Of a DNA stretch of 64,000 nt, positions 51,425 through 59,417 are shown piece after piece. This DNA is from Ereboglobus luteus (GTDB taxonomy: Bacteria > Verrucomicrobiota > Verrucomicrobiia > Opitutales > Opitutaceae): contig NZ_CP023004.1 of NCBI RefSeq assembly GCF_003096195.1, forward strand, positions 4,010,501 to 4,074,500. Reading direction: 5' to 3'. Below the pieces are notes generated by a model that was not told the origin of the DNA, ran no database searches, and saw nothing but the letters and a program-made list of their open reading frames with translations. The position numbers and the translations under genes are program-made. Numbering within the stretch: position 1 is the first letter of the stretch; every line of letters starts with the position of its first letter.

Positions 51425-52801
51425 ATGTCCGATCACGCACACTCCACCCATTCCGGTCGCGCGCTGCTGGTGATTTGCACCGCGGCGTTCTTGGCACCGT
51501 TCATGGGGTCGGCGCTCAACCTCGCGCTGCCGGAGATCAGCGCGTCGCTTTCGCTTGATGCCGTCGAGCTTACCTGGCTCACAATCGCCTACCTGATTCC
51601 CACCGCGATTTTTCAGGTTCCCGCGGCGCGCATGGGCGACTTGCTCGGGCGCAAGCGCGTGTTCGTTTGGGGTGTGCTCGGGTTTTCGCTGTTCACTTTC
51701 GCATCGGGGTTTGCCCCGTCGGGAACGGTGTTGATTGCGCTCCGTTTTCTCGCCGGGATGTGCTGCGCGATGATGTTCGGCAACAACATCGCCATCCTCA
51801 CCTCGGTGTTTCCGCCGCATGAGCGCGGCAAGGTGCTCGGCATCAACACGGCCATGGTCTATTCGTCGCTCGCGGCGGGTCCGTTTGTCGGCGGGCTGCT
51901 CACGCATTATTTCGGGTGGCAAAGCATTTTCTTTGTCAGCGGGGCGGTCAGCTTCGCGGTGCATATATTTGCGCGCGTCTATTTGAAGGGGGAATGGACG
52001 GTGGCGAAGGGCGAGCGGTTCGATTACGCGGGCAGCGTGCTGTATGGAATCGGGATCATGGGGTTGATCTGCGGCTTCACGCGGCTGTCATCCATCGACG
52101 GTTTTGTGTGGCTGTCAATCGGCGGCGCGGCGCTATTTGCGTTTGTATATTATGAGCGGCGCTGCGACGCGCCGTTGATCAACTTAAAACTGTTCAGCGA
52201 GAACCGCGTCTTTGCGTTTTCCTCGCTCGCCACGCTCATCAATTACGCGGCCACGTCGGCAATCGCGTTCATGCTGAGTTTATATTTGCAATATATAAAG
52301 GGAATGGACGCGCGGCACGCCGGCTTGATATTGATATCGCAAGCGTGCGTGATGGCCGTGTTCGCGCTTGTCTCAGGGCGATTGTCCGACCGTTTTTCGG
52401 CATCGCGCCTTGCCACGTTTGGCATGGCGGTAATCGTCGCCGGCCTTGTGATCATGCTGTTTTTGTCGCCGACAACACCCATCGGGGTCATCATCGGCAG
52501 TCTGTTTTTGCTCGGCCTCGGGTTCGGCCTGTTTTCCTCGCCAAACACAAACGTCATAATGGGCTCGGTGGACAAGAAACACTACGGCCAGGCCTCCGCC
52601 ACAACCGGCACGATGCGTCTGACCGGCCAGGCCTTCAGCATGGGCATCGCGGGAATGGTGATCGCGCTAAAAATCGGCAACAGGCAAATCACACCGGAGA
52701 TTTTCCCCCAGTTCATGCAAAGCCTGCGCATCACATTCATAATATTCGTGGTGCTGTGCGTGATCGGCATCTACGCCTCGTCGGTGAGGACGAAAAAATA
52801 G
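51425..52801 (+). CDS. MFS transporter, DHA2-like drug efflux type
   Basis: ATG 51425 (MSDHAHSTHSGRALLVICTAAFLAPFMGSALNLALPEIS) gives a 458-residue protein with about 14 hydrophobic segments. Motif A-like MGDLLGRKRVFVWGV, motif C-like GPFVGGLLTHYFGWQSIF, and the 14-TM typical QFMQSLRITFIIFVVLCVIG near the end suit drug:H+ antiporters of the EmrB/QacA kind. The upstream frame from 51254 is not supported. The last 31 bp, including the stop, are repeated 1.3 kb downstream behind rarA. Confidence 0.8.
   Translation: MSDHAHSTHSGRALLVICTAAFLAPFMGSALNLALPEISASLSLDAVELTWLTIAYLIPTAIFQVPAARMGDLLGRKRVFVWGVLGFSLFTFASGFAPSGTVLIALRFLAGMCCAMMFGNNIAILTSVFPPHERGKVLGINTAMVYSSLAAGPFVGGLLTHYFGWQSIFFVSGAVSFAVHIFARVYLKGEWTVAKGERFDYAGSVLYGIGIMGLICGFTRLSSIDGFVWLSIGGAALFAFVYYERRCDAPLINLKLFSENRVFAFSSLATLINYAATSAIAFMLSLYLQYIKGMDARHAGLILISQACVMAVFALVSGRLSDRFSASRLATFGMAVIVAGLVIMLFLSPTTPIGVIIGSLFLLGLGFGLFSSPNTNVIMGSVDKKHYGQASATTGTMRLTGQAFSMGIAGMVIALKIGNRQITPEIFPQFMQSLRITFIIFVVLCVIGIYASSVRTKK
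52771..52801. repeat. 31-bp direct repeat, copy 1 (end of MFS gene)
   Basis: The last 31 bases of the MFS gene (CTACGCCTCGTCGGTGAGG...) recur at 54108-54138 with two mismatches. The two copies bracket the DUF4143 ATPase gene. Confidence 0.85.
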
Positions 52802-52816
52802 GAGAATCATCGTCGA

Positions 52817-53986
52817 TCAAGTTTCATCCGTGCGAAGGCCTCGTATGAATTTCCCCAGTGATATTGCGGTCGTTTTGGCGTCCAGCGGATATGTTTCCCC
52901 GCCTGAATAAATGACCCATTGCCGTGTGGCCTTTATGTCTGCGCAACCTATGTGGAATCCTTTGCTCACAGTTGGCGCGAGGCCTTTTTTGATCTCCACT
53001 GCCCAGCGGCGGCGCTTGGGCAACTCCATAACAAGGTCAATTTCCGCGCCCGCCGAGGTTCGGTAAAAATAACAATGCGCGCCCTCGGGCATGGCCGCGA
53101 TTATGTTTTCGATCACATGCCCCTCCCAAGAGGCTCCGACGACTGGATGTCCGAGCAAGTCGTCCTCGGTGTCAATACCAAGCAGACAATGAAGCAGGCC
53201 GGTGTCGCGAAAATAGATTTTCGGTGATTTCACCAGGCGTTTGCCGACGTTTTGATGCCACGGTTCGAGACGGCGGACGAGCAGGAGATCGACGAACAAA
53301 TCCAGATACGAGGCGACAGTCTTGCCATCAACCCCGAGCGACTGGGCGATGGTGGCGGCGTTGTGCAGTCCGCCATGCCGGTGCGCGAGCATCGTCCAAA
53401 AGCGGCGCAATGTTTCCGCGGGAATGCGCGGGCCAAGCTGAGGGATGTCTCGTTCGAGGTAAGTGCGAATAAAGTCCCGCCGCCACGACATGCTGGCTGC
53501 GTCGGTTTTGGCCGTGAAACTTTCGGGGAAACCTCCGCGCACCCAGAGCGCGGAGGCATGTTTTTGGCCGACCTCCTCAAGCGTGAGCGGGCTAAGTTCA
53601 ATGTAACTGATGCGCCCGGCGAGGGATTCGCTGGATTGTCGCAGAAGGTCGAGCGACGCGGAACCGAGCAGCAGAAATCGTCCGTTCTTTTTCTGACGCC
53701 GAATGCGGTCAATGCTGCCACGCAGGGTTTGAAAGAGCCCGGGTTTGCGCTGGATTTCATCGAGAATCACGCAGTCGTCCTCGTGCTTCGAGAGATAGAG
53801 TTCCGGGTCGCTGAGTTTCGCCAAGTCGCTTTCGGATTCGAGGTCGAGATAAACCGAGGAAGGCATGGAGTCGGCCACGGTGAGCGCGAGGGTCGTCTTG
53901 CCAACTTGCCGAGGCCCGAGCAATGCGACTGCCGAACGTTCGGACAGGCGTGCTTTCAACAATGGAAGGATCTGGCGGGCAATCAT
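52817..53986 (-). CDS. ATP-binding protein with DUF4143 domain
   Basis: ATG 53986 (MIARQILPLLKARLS) has AAGG 5-6 bp before it and is preferred to ATG 53998. The 389-residue protein starts with an AAA fold: Walker A GPRQVGKTT, Walker B DDCVILDEIQ. A helix-turn-helix-like part follows (AATIAQSLGVDGKTVASYLDLFVDLLLVRRLEPW, read in parts), then the DUF4143 C-terminal nuclease-like domain (GHVIENIIA, AGAEIDLVMELPKRRRWAVEIKKG). Members are common, variable and often laterally transferred; the real role is uncertain. It lies between the MFS gene and rarA, inside a 31-bp direct repeat. Confidence 0.8.
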   Translation of the reverse strand: MIARQILPLLKARLSERSAVALLGPRQVGKTTLALTVADSMPSSVYLDLESESDLAKLSDPELYLSKHEDDCVILDEIQRKPGLFQTLRGSIDRIRRQKKNGRFLLLGSASLDLLRQSSESLAGRISYIELSPLTLEEVGQKHASALWVRGGFPESFTAKTDAASMSWRRDFIRTYLERDIPQLGPRIPAETLRRFWTMLAHRHGGLHNAATIAQSLGVDGKTVASYLDLFVDLLLVRRLEPWHQNVGKRLVKSPKIYFRDTGLLHCLLGIDTEDDLLGHPVVGASWEGHVIENIIAAMPEGAHCYFYRTSAGAEIDLVMELPKRRRWAVEIKKGLAPTVSKGFHIGCADIKATRQWVIYSGGETYPLDAKTTAISLGKFIRGLRTDET

Positions 53987-54107
53987 ACTACCTTGCATTT
54001 ATGGAGTTACACTCCTGAAATGCAAGGATGATTACATGACAATAAAGAGCGCCAAATTGACCAATCCCGCACCAATCTAGCAATTAATTCGCCTCAATCG
54101 ACGGTAT

Positions 54108-54138
54108 CCACGCCTCGTCAGTGAGGACGAAAAAATAG
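54108..54138. repeat. 31-bp direct repeat, copy 2 (beside rarA stop)
   Basis: Matches the last 31 bases of the MFS gene at 52771-52801 with two differences and lies 4 bp from the rarA stop. Between the copies is the DUF4143 gene and about 100 bp of spacer at 53999-54107. Confidence 0.85.
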
Positions 54139-54142
54139 TCGC

Positions 54143-55552
54143 TCACCCTTTCCTTCTCCCGCGCATCTCCGCCTGAATCGACGCGCGCATTTCGCGCCAG
54201 CGGGCGAGCCGCTCGGCGATTCGCGCCTCCGAGCCCGCCGTCTTCGGCGTGAACAGCGACATCGGTTTTTCCAGGTAGGCCTGTCCCGAAATATTCTCCG
54301 GGTAATCGTGCGCATACATGTAGTCCCTGCCCTGCCCCATGCGTTTGTTCGCCTGGCCGCTGCTTGAACGGCAGGACTCCGGCACTCGCTGCACCACGCC
54401 GCTCGCGATCTGCGCCTTCGCCGCGTGCAGGCCGAGCGTGATCGAGTTGCTCTTGCACGCGCACGCGATGTAAACCGTCGCGTGCGCCAGCGCGTATTCG
54501 CACTCCGGAAGGCCGACAAAATCGCACGCATGATGCGCCGCCACCGCCAGCGGCAACGCCAGCGGATCGGCCAGTCCCACGTCTTCCGACGCCAGAATCA
54601 CCAAGCGCCGCGCGATAAATCGCGGGTCTTCGCCGCCCGCCAGCATTTTGGCCAGCCAGTAAAGCGCCGCGTCCGGATCGCTGCCACGACAGCTTTTGAT
54701 GAAAACCGAAATTGTGTCGTAATGCTCGTCCTCGTCGGCGTCATAGCGCACGCGCCGCTCGCGCGCGAACGCCTCCAGTTCCTCCGGCGTGATCTCGCGT
54801 TTCGCGCCGCCCTCAGCCGGCGGCATGCTCAGCACGATCACCTCGAGCGAATTGAGCGCGCGCCGCAAATCGCCGTCGCACAGCACCGCCAAGTCCGACA
54901 GCACCGCATCGCTCGCGGTCACGCCATGCGAGCCAAGGCCGCGCTCGGAATCGGCCAGCGCGCGCTTCAGCACACCCGCCACCGACGAGGCCGAGAGCGG
55001 CTCCAGCCGGAACAAATGACTCCGGCTCAGCAGCGGCGGATTCACATAAAATCCCGGATTGTGCGTCGTCGCGCCGATGAGCCGGATGTAGCCCTCCTCG
55101 ACATCCGGCAGCAGCAAATCCTGCTGCGATTTGTTGAAACGGTGCAGCTCGTCGATGAACAGCAGCGTCGGCGAGTCCGGCTGCGATCGCGCCTCCGCCA
55201 AAATCTCGCGCAGCTCCGCCACGTTGGACATCACCGCGTTGATGCGCACGAAACGGCTCTTCGTCTCGCGCGCGATCACCTCCGCGAAACTCGTTTTTCC
55301 GCAACCCGGTGGTCCGTAGAAAATCAGACTGCCAAAACGGTTGCTCGCAATCAAACGCGGCAGCAGCGCGCCCTTCGCCGTCAAATGCTCCTGCCCGACG
55401 ATTTCGTCCAGCGCGCGCGGCCGCATTCGCGCCGCCAGCGGTTGCGCCGCCGAGGGTTTTTGCGGCATCGCGCTCAAAGCGCGCGCGCCGCGCGCCTTGC
55501 CCTTCGGTGCGAAACTCCCGCCAAAAAGATCAGCCTGTTCATCAAGTGCCAT
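54143..55552 (-). CDS. rarA: Replication-associated recombination protein RarA
   Basis: ATG 55552 (MALDEQADLFGGSFAP) gives 469 residues. Conserved blocks: PLAARMRPRALDEIVGQEHL, Walker A GPPGCGKTSFAE, Walker B FIDELHRFNKSQQDLLLP, then GATTHNPGFYVNPPLLSR and the C-terminal EDVGLADPLALPLAVAAHHACDFVGLPE and VPESCRSSSGQANKRMGQGRDYMYAHDYPE. RarA (MgsA) acts on stalled replication forks with SSB. The frame upstream to 55594 has no better start. Converges with the MFS gene across the inserted DUF4143 gene. Confidence 0.92.
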   Translation of the reverse strand: MALDEQADLFGGSFAPKGKARGARALSAMPQKPSAAQPLAARMRPRALDEIVGQEHLTAKGALLPRLIASNRFGSLIFYGPPGCGKTSFAEVIARETKSRFVRINAVMSNVAELREILAEARSQPDSPTLLFIDELHRFNKSQQDLLLPDVEEGYIRLIGATTHNPGFYVNPPLLSRSHLFRLEPLSASSVAGVLKRALADSERGLGSHGVTASDAVLSDLAVLCDGDLRRALNSLEVIVLSMPPAEGGAKREITPEELEAFARERRVRYDADEDEHYDTISVFIKSCRGSDPDAALYWLAKMLAGGEDPRFIARRLVILASEDVGLADPLALPLAVAAHHACDFVGLPECEYALAHATVYIACACKSNSITLGLHAAKAQIASGVVQRVPESCRSSSGQANKRMGQGRDYMYAHDYPENISGQAYLEKPMSLFTPKTAGSEARIAERLARWREMRASIQAEMRGRRKG

Positions 55553-55670
55553 GTTGCCGCGACCAAACCAAATCCCCGCGCCCTGGGCAAGCACGGGAAC
55601 GGCCCTCCCCCGCCCGGTTTTTGCCCCGCGGGGTTAAAAATCCATAAACTGAATTAAAAAACACCCTAAA

Positions 55671-55682
55671 GTGAAATTTCAC
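55671..55682. promoter_or_regulatory. Palindrome upstream of the ssuA-like gene
   Basis: GTGAAATTTCAC is a perfect 12-bp palindrome in the 210-bp region before the transporter operon, a possible operator. A second hairpin, TTTGTGTGC and GCACACAAA at about 55713-55736, is nearer the start and might attenuate transcription. Confidence 0.4.
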
Positions 55683-55766
55683 CTCGCCCTGCACCCCATC
55701 ATTTGAGAGCGCTTTTGTGTGCGCAAAAGCACACAAACCCACAACCCGGCAAAACCCTTCGCAAAC

Positions 55767-56765
55767 ATGAAAACAAAAAACACATTTCTGTTGCTCATCG
55801 CTGCTCCTTTGCTCGCCGTCGCCCTTCTCATTTCCGGCTGCGGCAAGAAAGAAGCCGACCTCACCGTGCTGCGCGTGGGTTACTTTCCGAATATCACCCA
55901 CGCCCAGGGCGTCATCGGGCGCGCCTCGACTGACGATGGCAAAGGCTGGTTCGAGCAACGCCTCGGCCCCGGCGTCAAAGTCCATTGGTATGCCTACAAC
56001 GCCGGGCCCACCGCCATGGAGGCCATGATCGCCGGCTCCATCGACATGACCTACGTCGGCCCCAACCCCGCCCTCAACGCCTACATGCGTTCGCGCGGCG
56101 ATGAAATCCGCGTCATCGCGGGCGCGGCCTACGGCGGCGCCGCGCTCCTCGTGCGCCCCGCCGCAAACATCAAGACGCCGGCCGACTTTCGCGGCAAAAA
56201 AATCGCCACGCCCCAATTCGCCAACACGCAGGACATCGCCGCGCGCGTCTGGCTCAAGTCGCAGGGCTTCAGTGTCACGCAAACCGGCGGCGACGTCTCC
56301 ATCCTCCCCGCCGCCAACCCCGACCAGCTTCTGCTCTTTCAGCAAGGCAAGATCGATGCCGTCTGGACCATCGAACCCTGGGTCTCGCGCATCGAGCGCG
56401 AAGCCGGCGGCAAACCCTTCATCGAGCAAACCGACGCCATCACCACCATCCTCGTCGCCAGCAGCGGCGCGTTGAAGGACAAGCGCGCTCTCGTGGAAAA
56501 ATTCCTCCAGGGACACCGCGAACTCACCGCGTGGATCAACGAACATTCCGCCGAGGCGCAAACCCTCGTCCAGCGCGGCATCAGCAACACCGTGAAGCGC
56601 GAAATCCCGCTCGACCTCGTGCAAGCCTCGTGGAAACGCCTCCATTTCACAACCGATGTGAAACTCGCCCCATTCGAGGAACTCGTCACCCAAACCCGCG
56701 AGCTCGGGTTTATCAAGGACGACACCCAACTCGACCGCTTCATCGACACAAGCATATCCAAATAA
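55767..56765 (+). CDS. ssuA: SsuA-type substrate-binding lipoprotein
   Basis: ATG 55767 gives a 332-residue lipoprotein (MKTKNTFLLLIAAPLLAVALLISGC, acylated Cys 25). The mature part is the SsuA/THI5 (NMT1-like) binding fold: LRVGYFPNITHAQGVIG, AGPTAMEAMIAGSIDMTYVGPNPALNAY, FRGKKIATPQFANTQDIAARVWL and AVWTIEPWVSRIERE. These proteins bind alkanesulfonates, taurine or related compounds and hand them to the SsuBC transporter. The following two genes are the ATPase and permease of the same system. Substrate uncertain: the same fold serves sulfonates, nitrate and thiamine precursors. Confidence 0.8.
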   Translation: MKTKNTFLLLIAAPLLAVALLISGCGKKEADLTVLRVGYFPNITHAQGVIGRASTDDGKGWFEQRLGPGVKVHWYAYNAGPTAMEAMIAGSIDMTYVGPNPALNAYMRSRGDEIRVIAGAAYGGAALLVRPAANIKTPADFRGKKIATPQFANTQDIAARVWLKSQGFSVTQTGGDVSILPAANPDQLLLFQQGKIDAVWTIEPWVSRIEREAGGKPFIEQTDAITTILVASSGALKDKRALVEKFLQGHRELTAWINEHSAEAQTLVQRGISNTVKREIPLDLVQASWKRLHFTTDVKLAPFEELVTQTRELGFIKDDTQLDRFIDTSISK

Positions 56766-56817
56766 TTTTGGATTGCGCGCCGCCGAGCGACACCGAGATT
56801 GAAGCCGGAGCGGCGGC

Positions 56818-56856
56818 TCCCAATCGAAAATCCCCTATCCAAAATCCAAAATTTCA
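56818..56856. repeat. Degenerate repeats (ATCCAAAA type) ahead of ssuB
   Basis: GAAAATCCCCTATCCAAAATCCAAAATTTCA is made of 7-8 bp imperfect repeats and ends at the ATG of ssuB. Confidence 0.5.
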
Positions 56857-57627
56857 ATGGGCATTCAACAGGAACTCGAAAACGAAGCGCCGTCGAAACT
56901 TTCAGTGCGCAACATTTCGAAGATTTTTCATTCGAAACACCAAATCGTGCGCGCGCTCGACGGTGTCTCGCTCGAAATCAACGAAGGCGAATTCGTGTGC
57001 CTCGTCGGCCCCAGCGGCTGCGGAAAAAGCACGCTCCTGAACATCATCGCCGGCCTCGACCAGGCCGACGAGGGCTCCGTGCTTTCAGACGGCCAGCGCA
57101 TCTCCGGTCCCGGGCGCGACCGCATGGTCATGTTTCAGGAACACGCGCTCTTCCCCTGGCTCGACGTGCTCGACAACGTCATGTTCGGCCTCCGCCTCAA
57201 ACCCAACCTCAAAACTGACGAGCGCCGCGAAGTCGCCAAATATTACCTGCACCTCGTCGGCCTCGACAACTTTCTGCACGCCAACATCCACGAGCTTTCC
57301 GGCGGCATGAAGCAGCGCGTCGCCCTCGCCCGCGCCCTCGCGCCCAACCCCAAGGTCCTTCTCATGGACGAACCTTTCGGCGCGCTCGACGCCCTCACGC
57401 GCGAACAACTCTACCGCGACATCCAGCGCATTTGGGCGCAGCGAAAAAAGACCATCGTCTTCGTCACCCACAATGTCCGCGAGGCAGTCTGCCTCGGCGA
57501 CCGCGTCGTGCTCTTCTCCCCGCACCCCGGGCGCATCCGGCACGAGTATCCCATCACCCTCCCCGCCCGCGCGACATCAACAGCGTTTCACTCGCCGAAA
57601 AATCCGGCGAGATTCTCCAAGCCCTGA
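56857..57627 (+). CDS. ssuB: SsuB-type ABC transporter ATPase with C-terminal frameshift
   Basis: A 256-residue ATPase with Walker A GPSGCGKST, Q-loop MVMFQEHALFPW, signature LSGGMKQR, Walker B KVLLMDEPFGALDALT and the His switch VTHN. After ITLP the frame reads ARATSTAFHS and stops at 57627, unlike relatives. In the -1 frame the sequence continues PRPRDINSVSLAEKSGEIL to a stop at 57704 that overlaps the permease start as ATGA. One missing C in the CCCC run near 57561-57564 would explain it. It may be a sequencing error, a real but tolerable truncation or a programmed shift. The nucleotide-binding core is intact. Confidence 0.85.
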   Translation: MGIQQELENEAPSKLSVRNISKIFHSKHQIVRALDGVSLEINEGEFVCLVGPSGCGKSTLLNIIAGLDQADEGSVLSDGQRISGPGRDRMVMFQEHALFPWLDVLDNVMFGLRLKPNLKTDERREVAKYYLHLVGLDNFLHANIHELSGGMKQRVALARALAPNPKVLLMDEPFGALDALTREQLYRDIQRIWAQRKKTIVFVTHNVREAVCLGDRVVLFSPHPGRIRHEYPITLPARATSTAFHSPKNPARFSKP

Positions 57628-57700
57628 AAGGCTACCTCAACGACGGCGTGGTCACCGCCGCCAACAGCCGCACACCCTTCAACACAGACGGAGCCGCCGA

Positions 57701-58474
57701 ATGAAAACCCGCATTATCTCCGCCATCGCATTTTTCCTTCTCCTGCTCGTCGCATGGGAGGCCGCCTCGCTTCTCGGCTGGGTCAACCGCATCCTCATCC
57801 CCGCGCCCAGCGACGTGCTCCGCTATCTCTACGGCGCGGTCCTTGATGGCTCGCTCGCCTCCGCCGCGCTCGTCACCGTCAAGCGCCTCCTTCTCGGCTA
57901 CCTTTGCGGCATCGTCATCGGGCTGCCCCTCGGCCTTGTCACCGCCCGCTTCAAACTTTTTCAGGACACCATCGGCCTGCTCGCCCTCGGCCTGCAAACC
58001 CTGCCAAGCGTTTGCTGGGTGCCGCTCGCGATCATCTGGTTCGGGCAAACCGAGTCCGCCATGTTTTTTGTCGTGGTCATGGGCACGCTCTGGTCGGTGA
58101 TCATAGCGACCGAGACGGGCGTGCGCACCATCCCGCCCATCTATGCCCGCGCCGCGCGCACCATGGGCTCGCGCGGCATTCACACATGGGTGCATGTCAT
58201 GCTCCCCGCCTCGCTGCCCTTCATCGTGAGCGGCATGAAACAAGGCTGGGCCTTCGCGTGGCGCTCGCTCATGGCCGCCGAAATCTACGTGACAATCCTC
58301 ACCGGTTTCGGCCTCGGCCACCTGCTGCACTACGGTCGCGAACTCAACGCGATGGAGCAAGTCATCGGTGTCATGTTTGTGATTGTTGTGATAGGCCTGC
58401 TCGCCGACAAGGTCCTCTTCTCGCCGTGGGAGCGATTCCTCCACCGCCGATGGGGCACGCAGGGCAGCCGTTGA
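57701..58474 (+). CDS. ssuC: SsuC-type ABC transporter permease
   Basis: ATG 57701 gives 257 residues with about six hydrophobic segments (ISAIAFFLLLLVAWEAASLL, LLLGYLCGIVIGLPLGLV, a WVPLAIIWFG segment and IGVMFVIVVIGLLAD near the end). The conserved permease loop is at ARAARTMGSRGIHTWVHVMLPASLPFIVSGMKQGWAFAWRSLMAAE (in parts), the EAA-type motif contacting the ATPase. It makes the membrane channel of the ssuABC system. Its start overlaps the frame that continues the true ATPase C-terminus. Confidence 0.85.
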   Translation: MKTRIISAIAFFLLLLVAWEAASLLGWVNRILIPAPSDVLRYLYGAVLDGSLASAALVTVKRLLLGYLCGIVIGLPLGLVTARFKLFQDTIGLLALGLQTLPSVCWVPLAIIWFGQTESAMFFVVVMGTLWSVIIATETGVRTIPPIYARAARTMGSRGIHTWVHVMLPASLPFIVSGMKQGWAFAWRSLMAAEIYVTILTGFGLGHLLHYGRELNAMEQVIGVMFVIVVIGLLADKVLFSPWERFLHRRWGTQGSR

Positions 58475-58476
58475 TT

Positions 58477-59238
58477 CTATTTGGAAAGCCCGCCCTGTTG
58501 GGAAACCGGAATCACGATTGTTTTTTCCGCGGACGCGGGAGCGCGTGACGGGGAGACCGATTGCACTTTGCTTGTGGGATCGCCCAAAGGTTCGGGACCG
58601 GCTGGACGCTGCTCTGCCTTCACCTCCGCGGCCATGGCTTTATAACGCTCATATTCCTCGCGAACCACGGTGGCTCGCATTATCAGCAGAAGCTTTTTTT
58701 GATACTCCAATTGTTGAATGGCGCTTTTGGCGTAGTCCGCGCGCGCCTTGTAACTACCTCCGCCAAAGAATCCCCAAAACAACCTTGGATGATTGAGCAC
58801 CTCGTCGAGTTTTGTCGGCACAGTGAGCATTGTTTTGCGGGCAATCAGGTCGTCGATTTCAGCAATTCGGATTTCTATGTCACGGACAGGTTTGCTGGTG
58901 ACCACCATCCTCTCCATGATGACAATATCCGGGTCCACCTCAACCGCCTCAGAAGGCGCGGGTGGCGGTGCCTTTGGCCGAGGTGCTTGCGCCCGCGCCA
59001 TCAATTCCGCCGTGAGCCGAGGGCGCGGCTGCGGCGTTATCGTGGAAGATCGGACGAAGTCGCTATTCTCCTTGGCGGGGAGTTGGGGCAAAATGCTGTA
59101 TTCATCTTTTTTGACGAGGATGTCGTGGATATCCACATGCAAGGCGGTGCCGGAGCTCGTTTGCGCAACGGAAATCTCCCCGGCCGCAAACATCATGGCG
59201 GTCAGCCAAAGGGACGAAAGCAACAAGATGGTTTTCAT
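58477..59238 (-). CDS. Exported hypothetical protein
   Basis: ATG 59238 (MKTILLLSSLWLTAMMFAAGEISVAQ) starts a signal peptide; the product is 253 residues (an upstream ATG at 59247 is possible). The remainder has a Pro-rich part (RPKAPPPAPSEAVEVDPDIV) and a segment IMERMVVTSKPVRDIEIRIAEIDDLIARK with a coiled, charged helix, then a helical stretch KSAIQQLEYQKKLLLIMRATVVREEYERYKAM, read in parts. Not recognised. Convergent with ssuC, which ends 2 bp away. Secreted or periplasmic. Confidence 0.5.
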   Translation of the reverse strand: MKTILLLSSLWLTAMMFAAGEISVAQTSSGTALHVDIHDILVKKDEYSILPQLPAKENSDFVRSSTITPQPRPRLTAELMARAQAPRPKAPPPAPSEAVEVDPDIVIMERMVVTSKPVRDIEIRIAEIDDLIARKTMLTVPTKLDEVLNHPRLFWGFFGGGSYKARADYAKSAIQQLEYQKKLLLIMRATVVREEYERYKAMAAEVKAEQRPAGPEPLGDPTSKVQSVSPSRAPASAEKTIVIPVSQQGGLSK

Positions 59239-59417
59239 GGCGGGCAATATGATTGGACTGCCGATTTTGGCGGAAGTGTGTCAAAATCTTGCAAAGCATG
59301 AGAGATACAATCACCACACGCTTGCAAGCACCACATTTTTTGGATTCTTTCAGCGTCAACAACGGTGGCGCGACAACGCCAACTGGAAAACCTAAACCGC
59401 AGAATCAGCCCCCTCCC

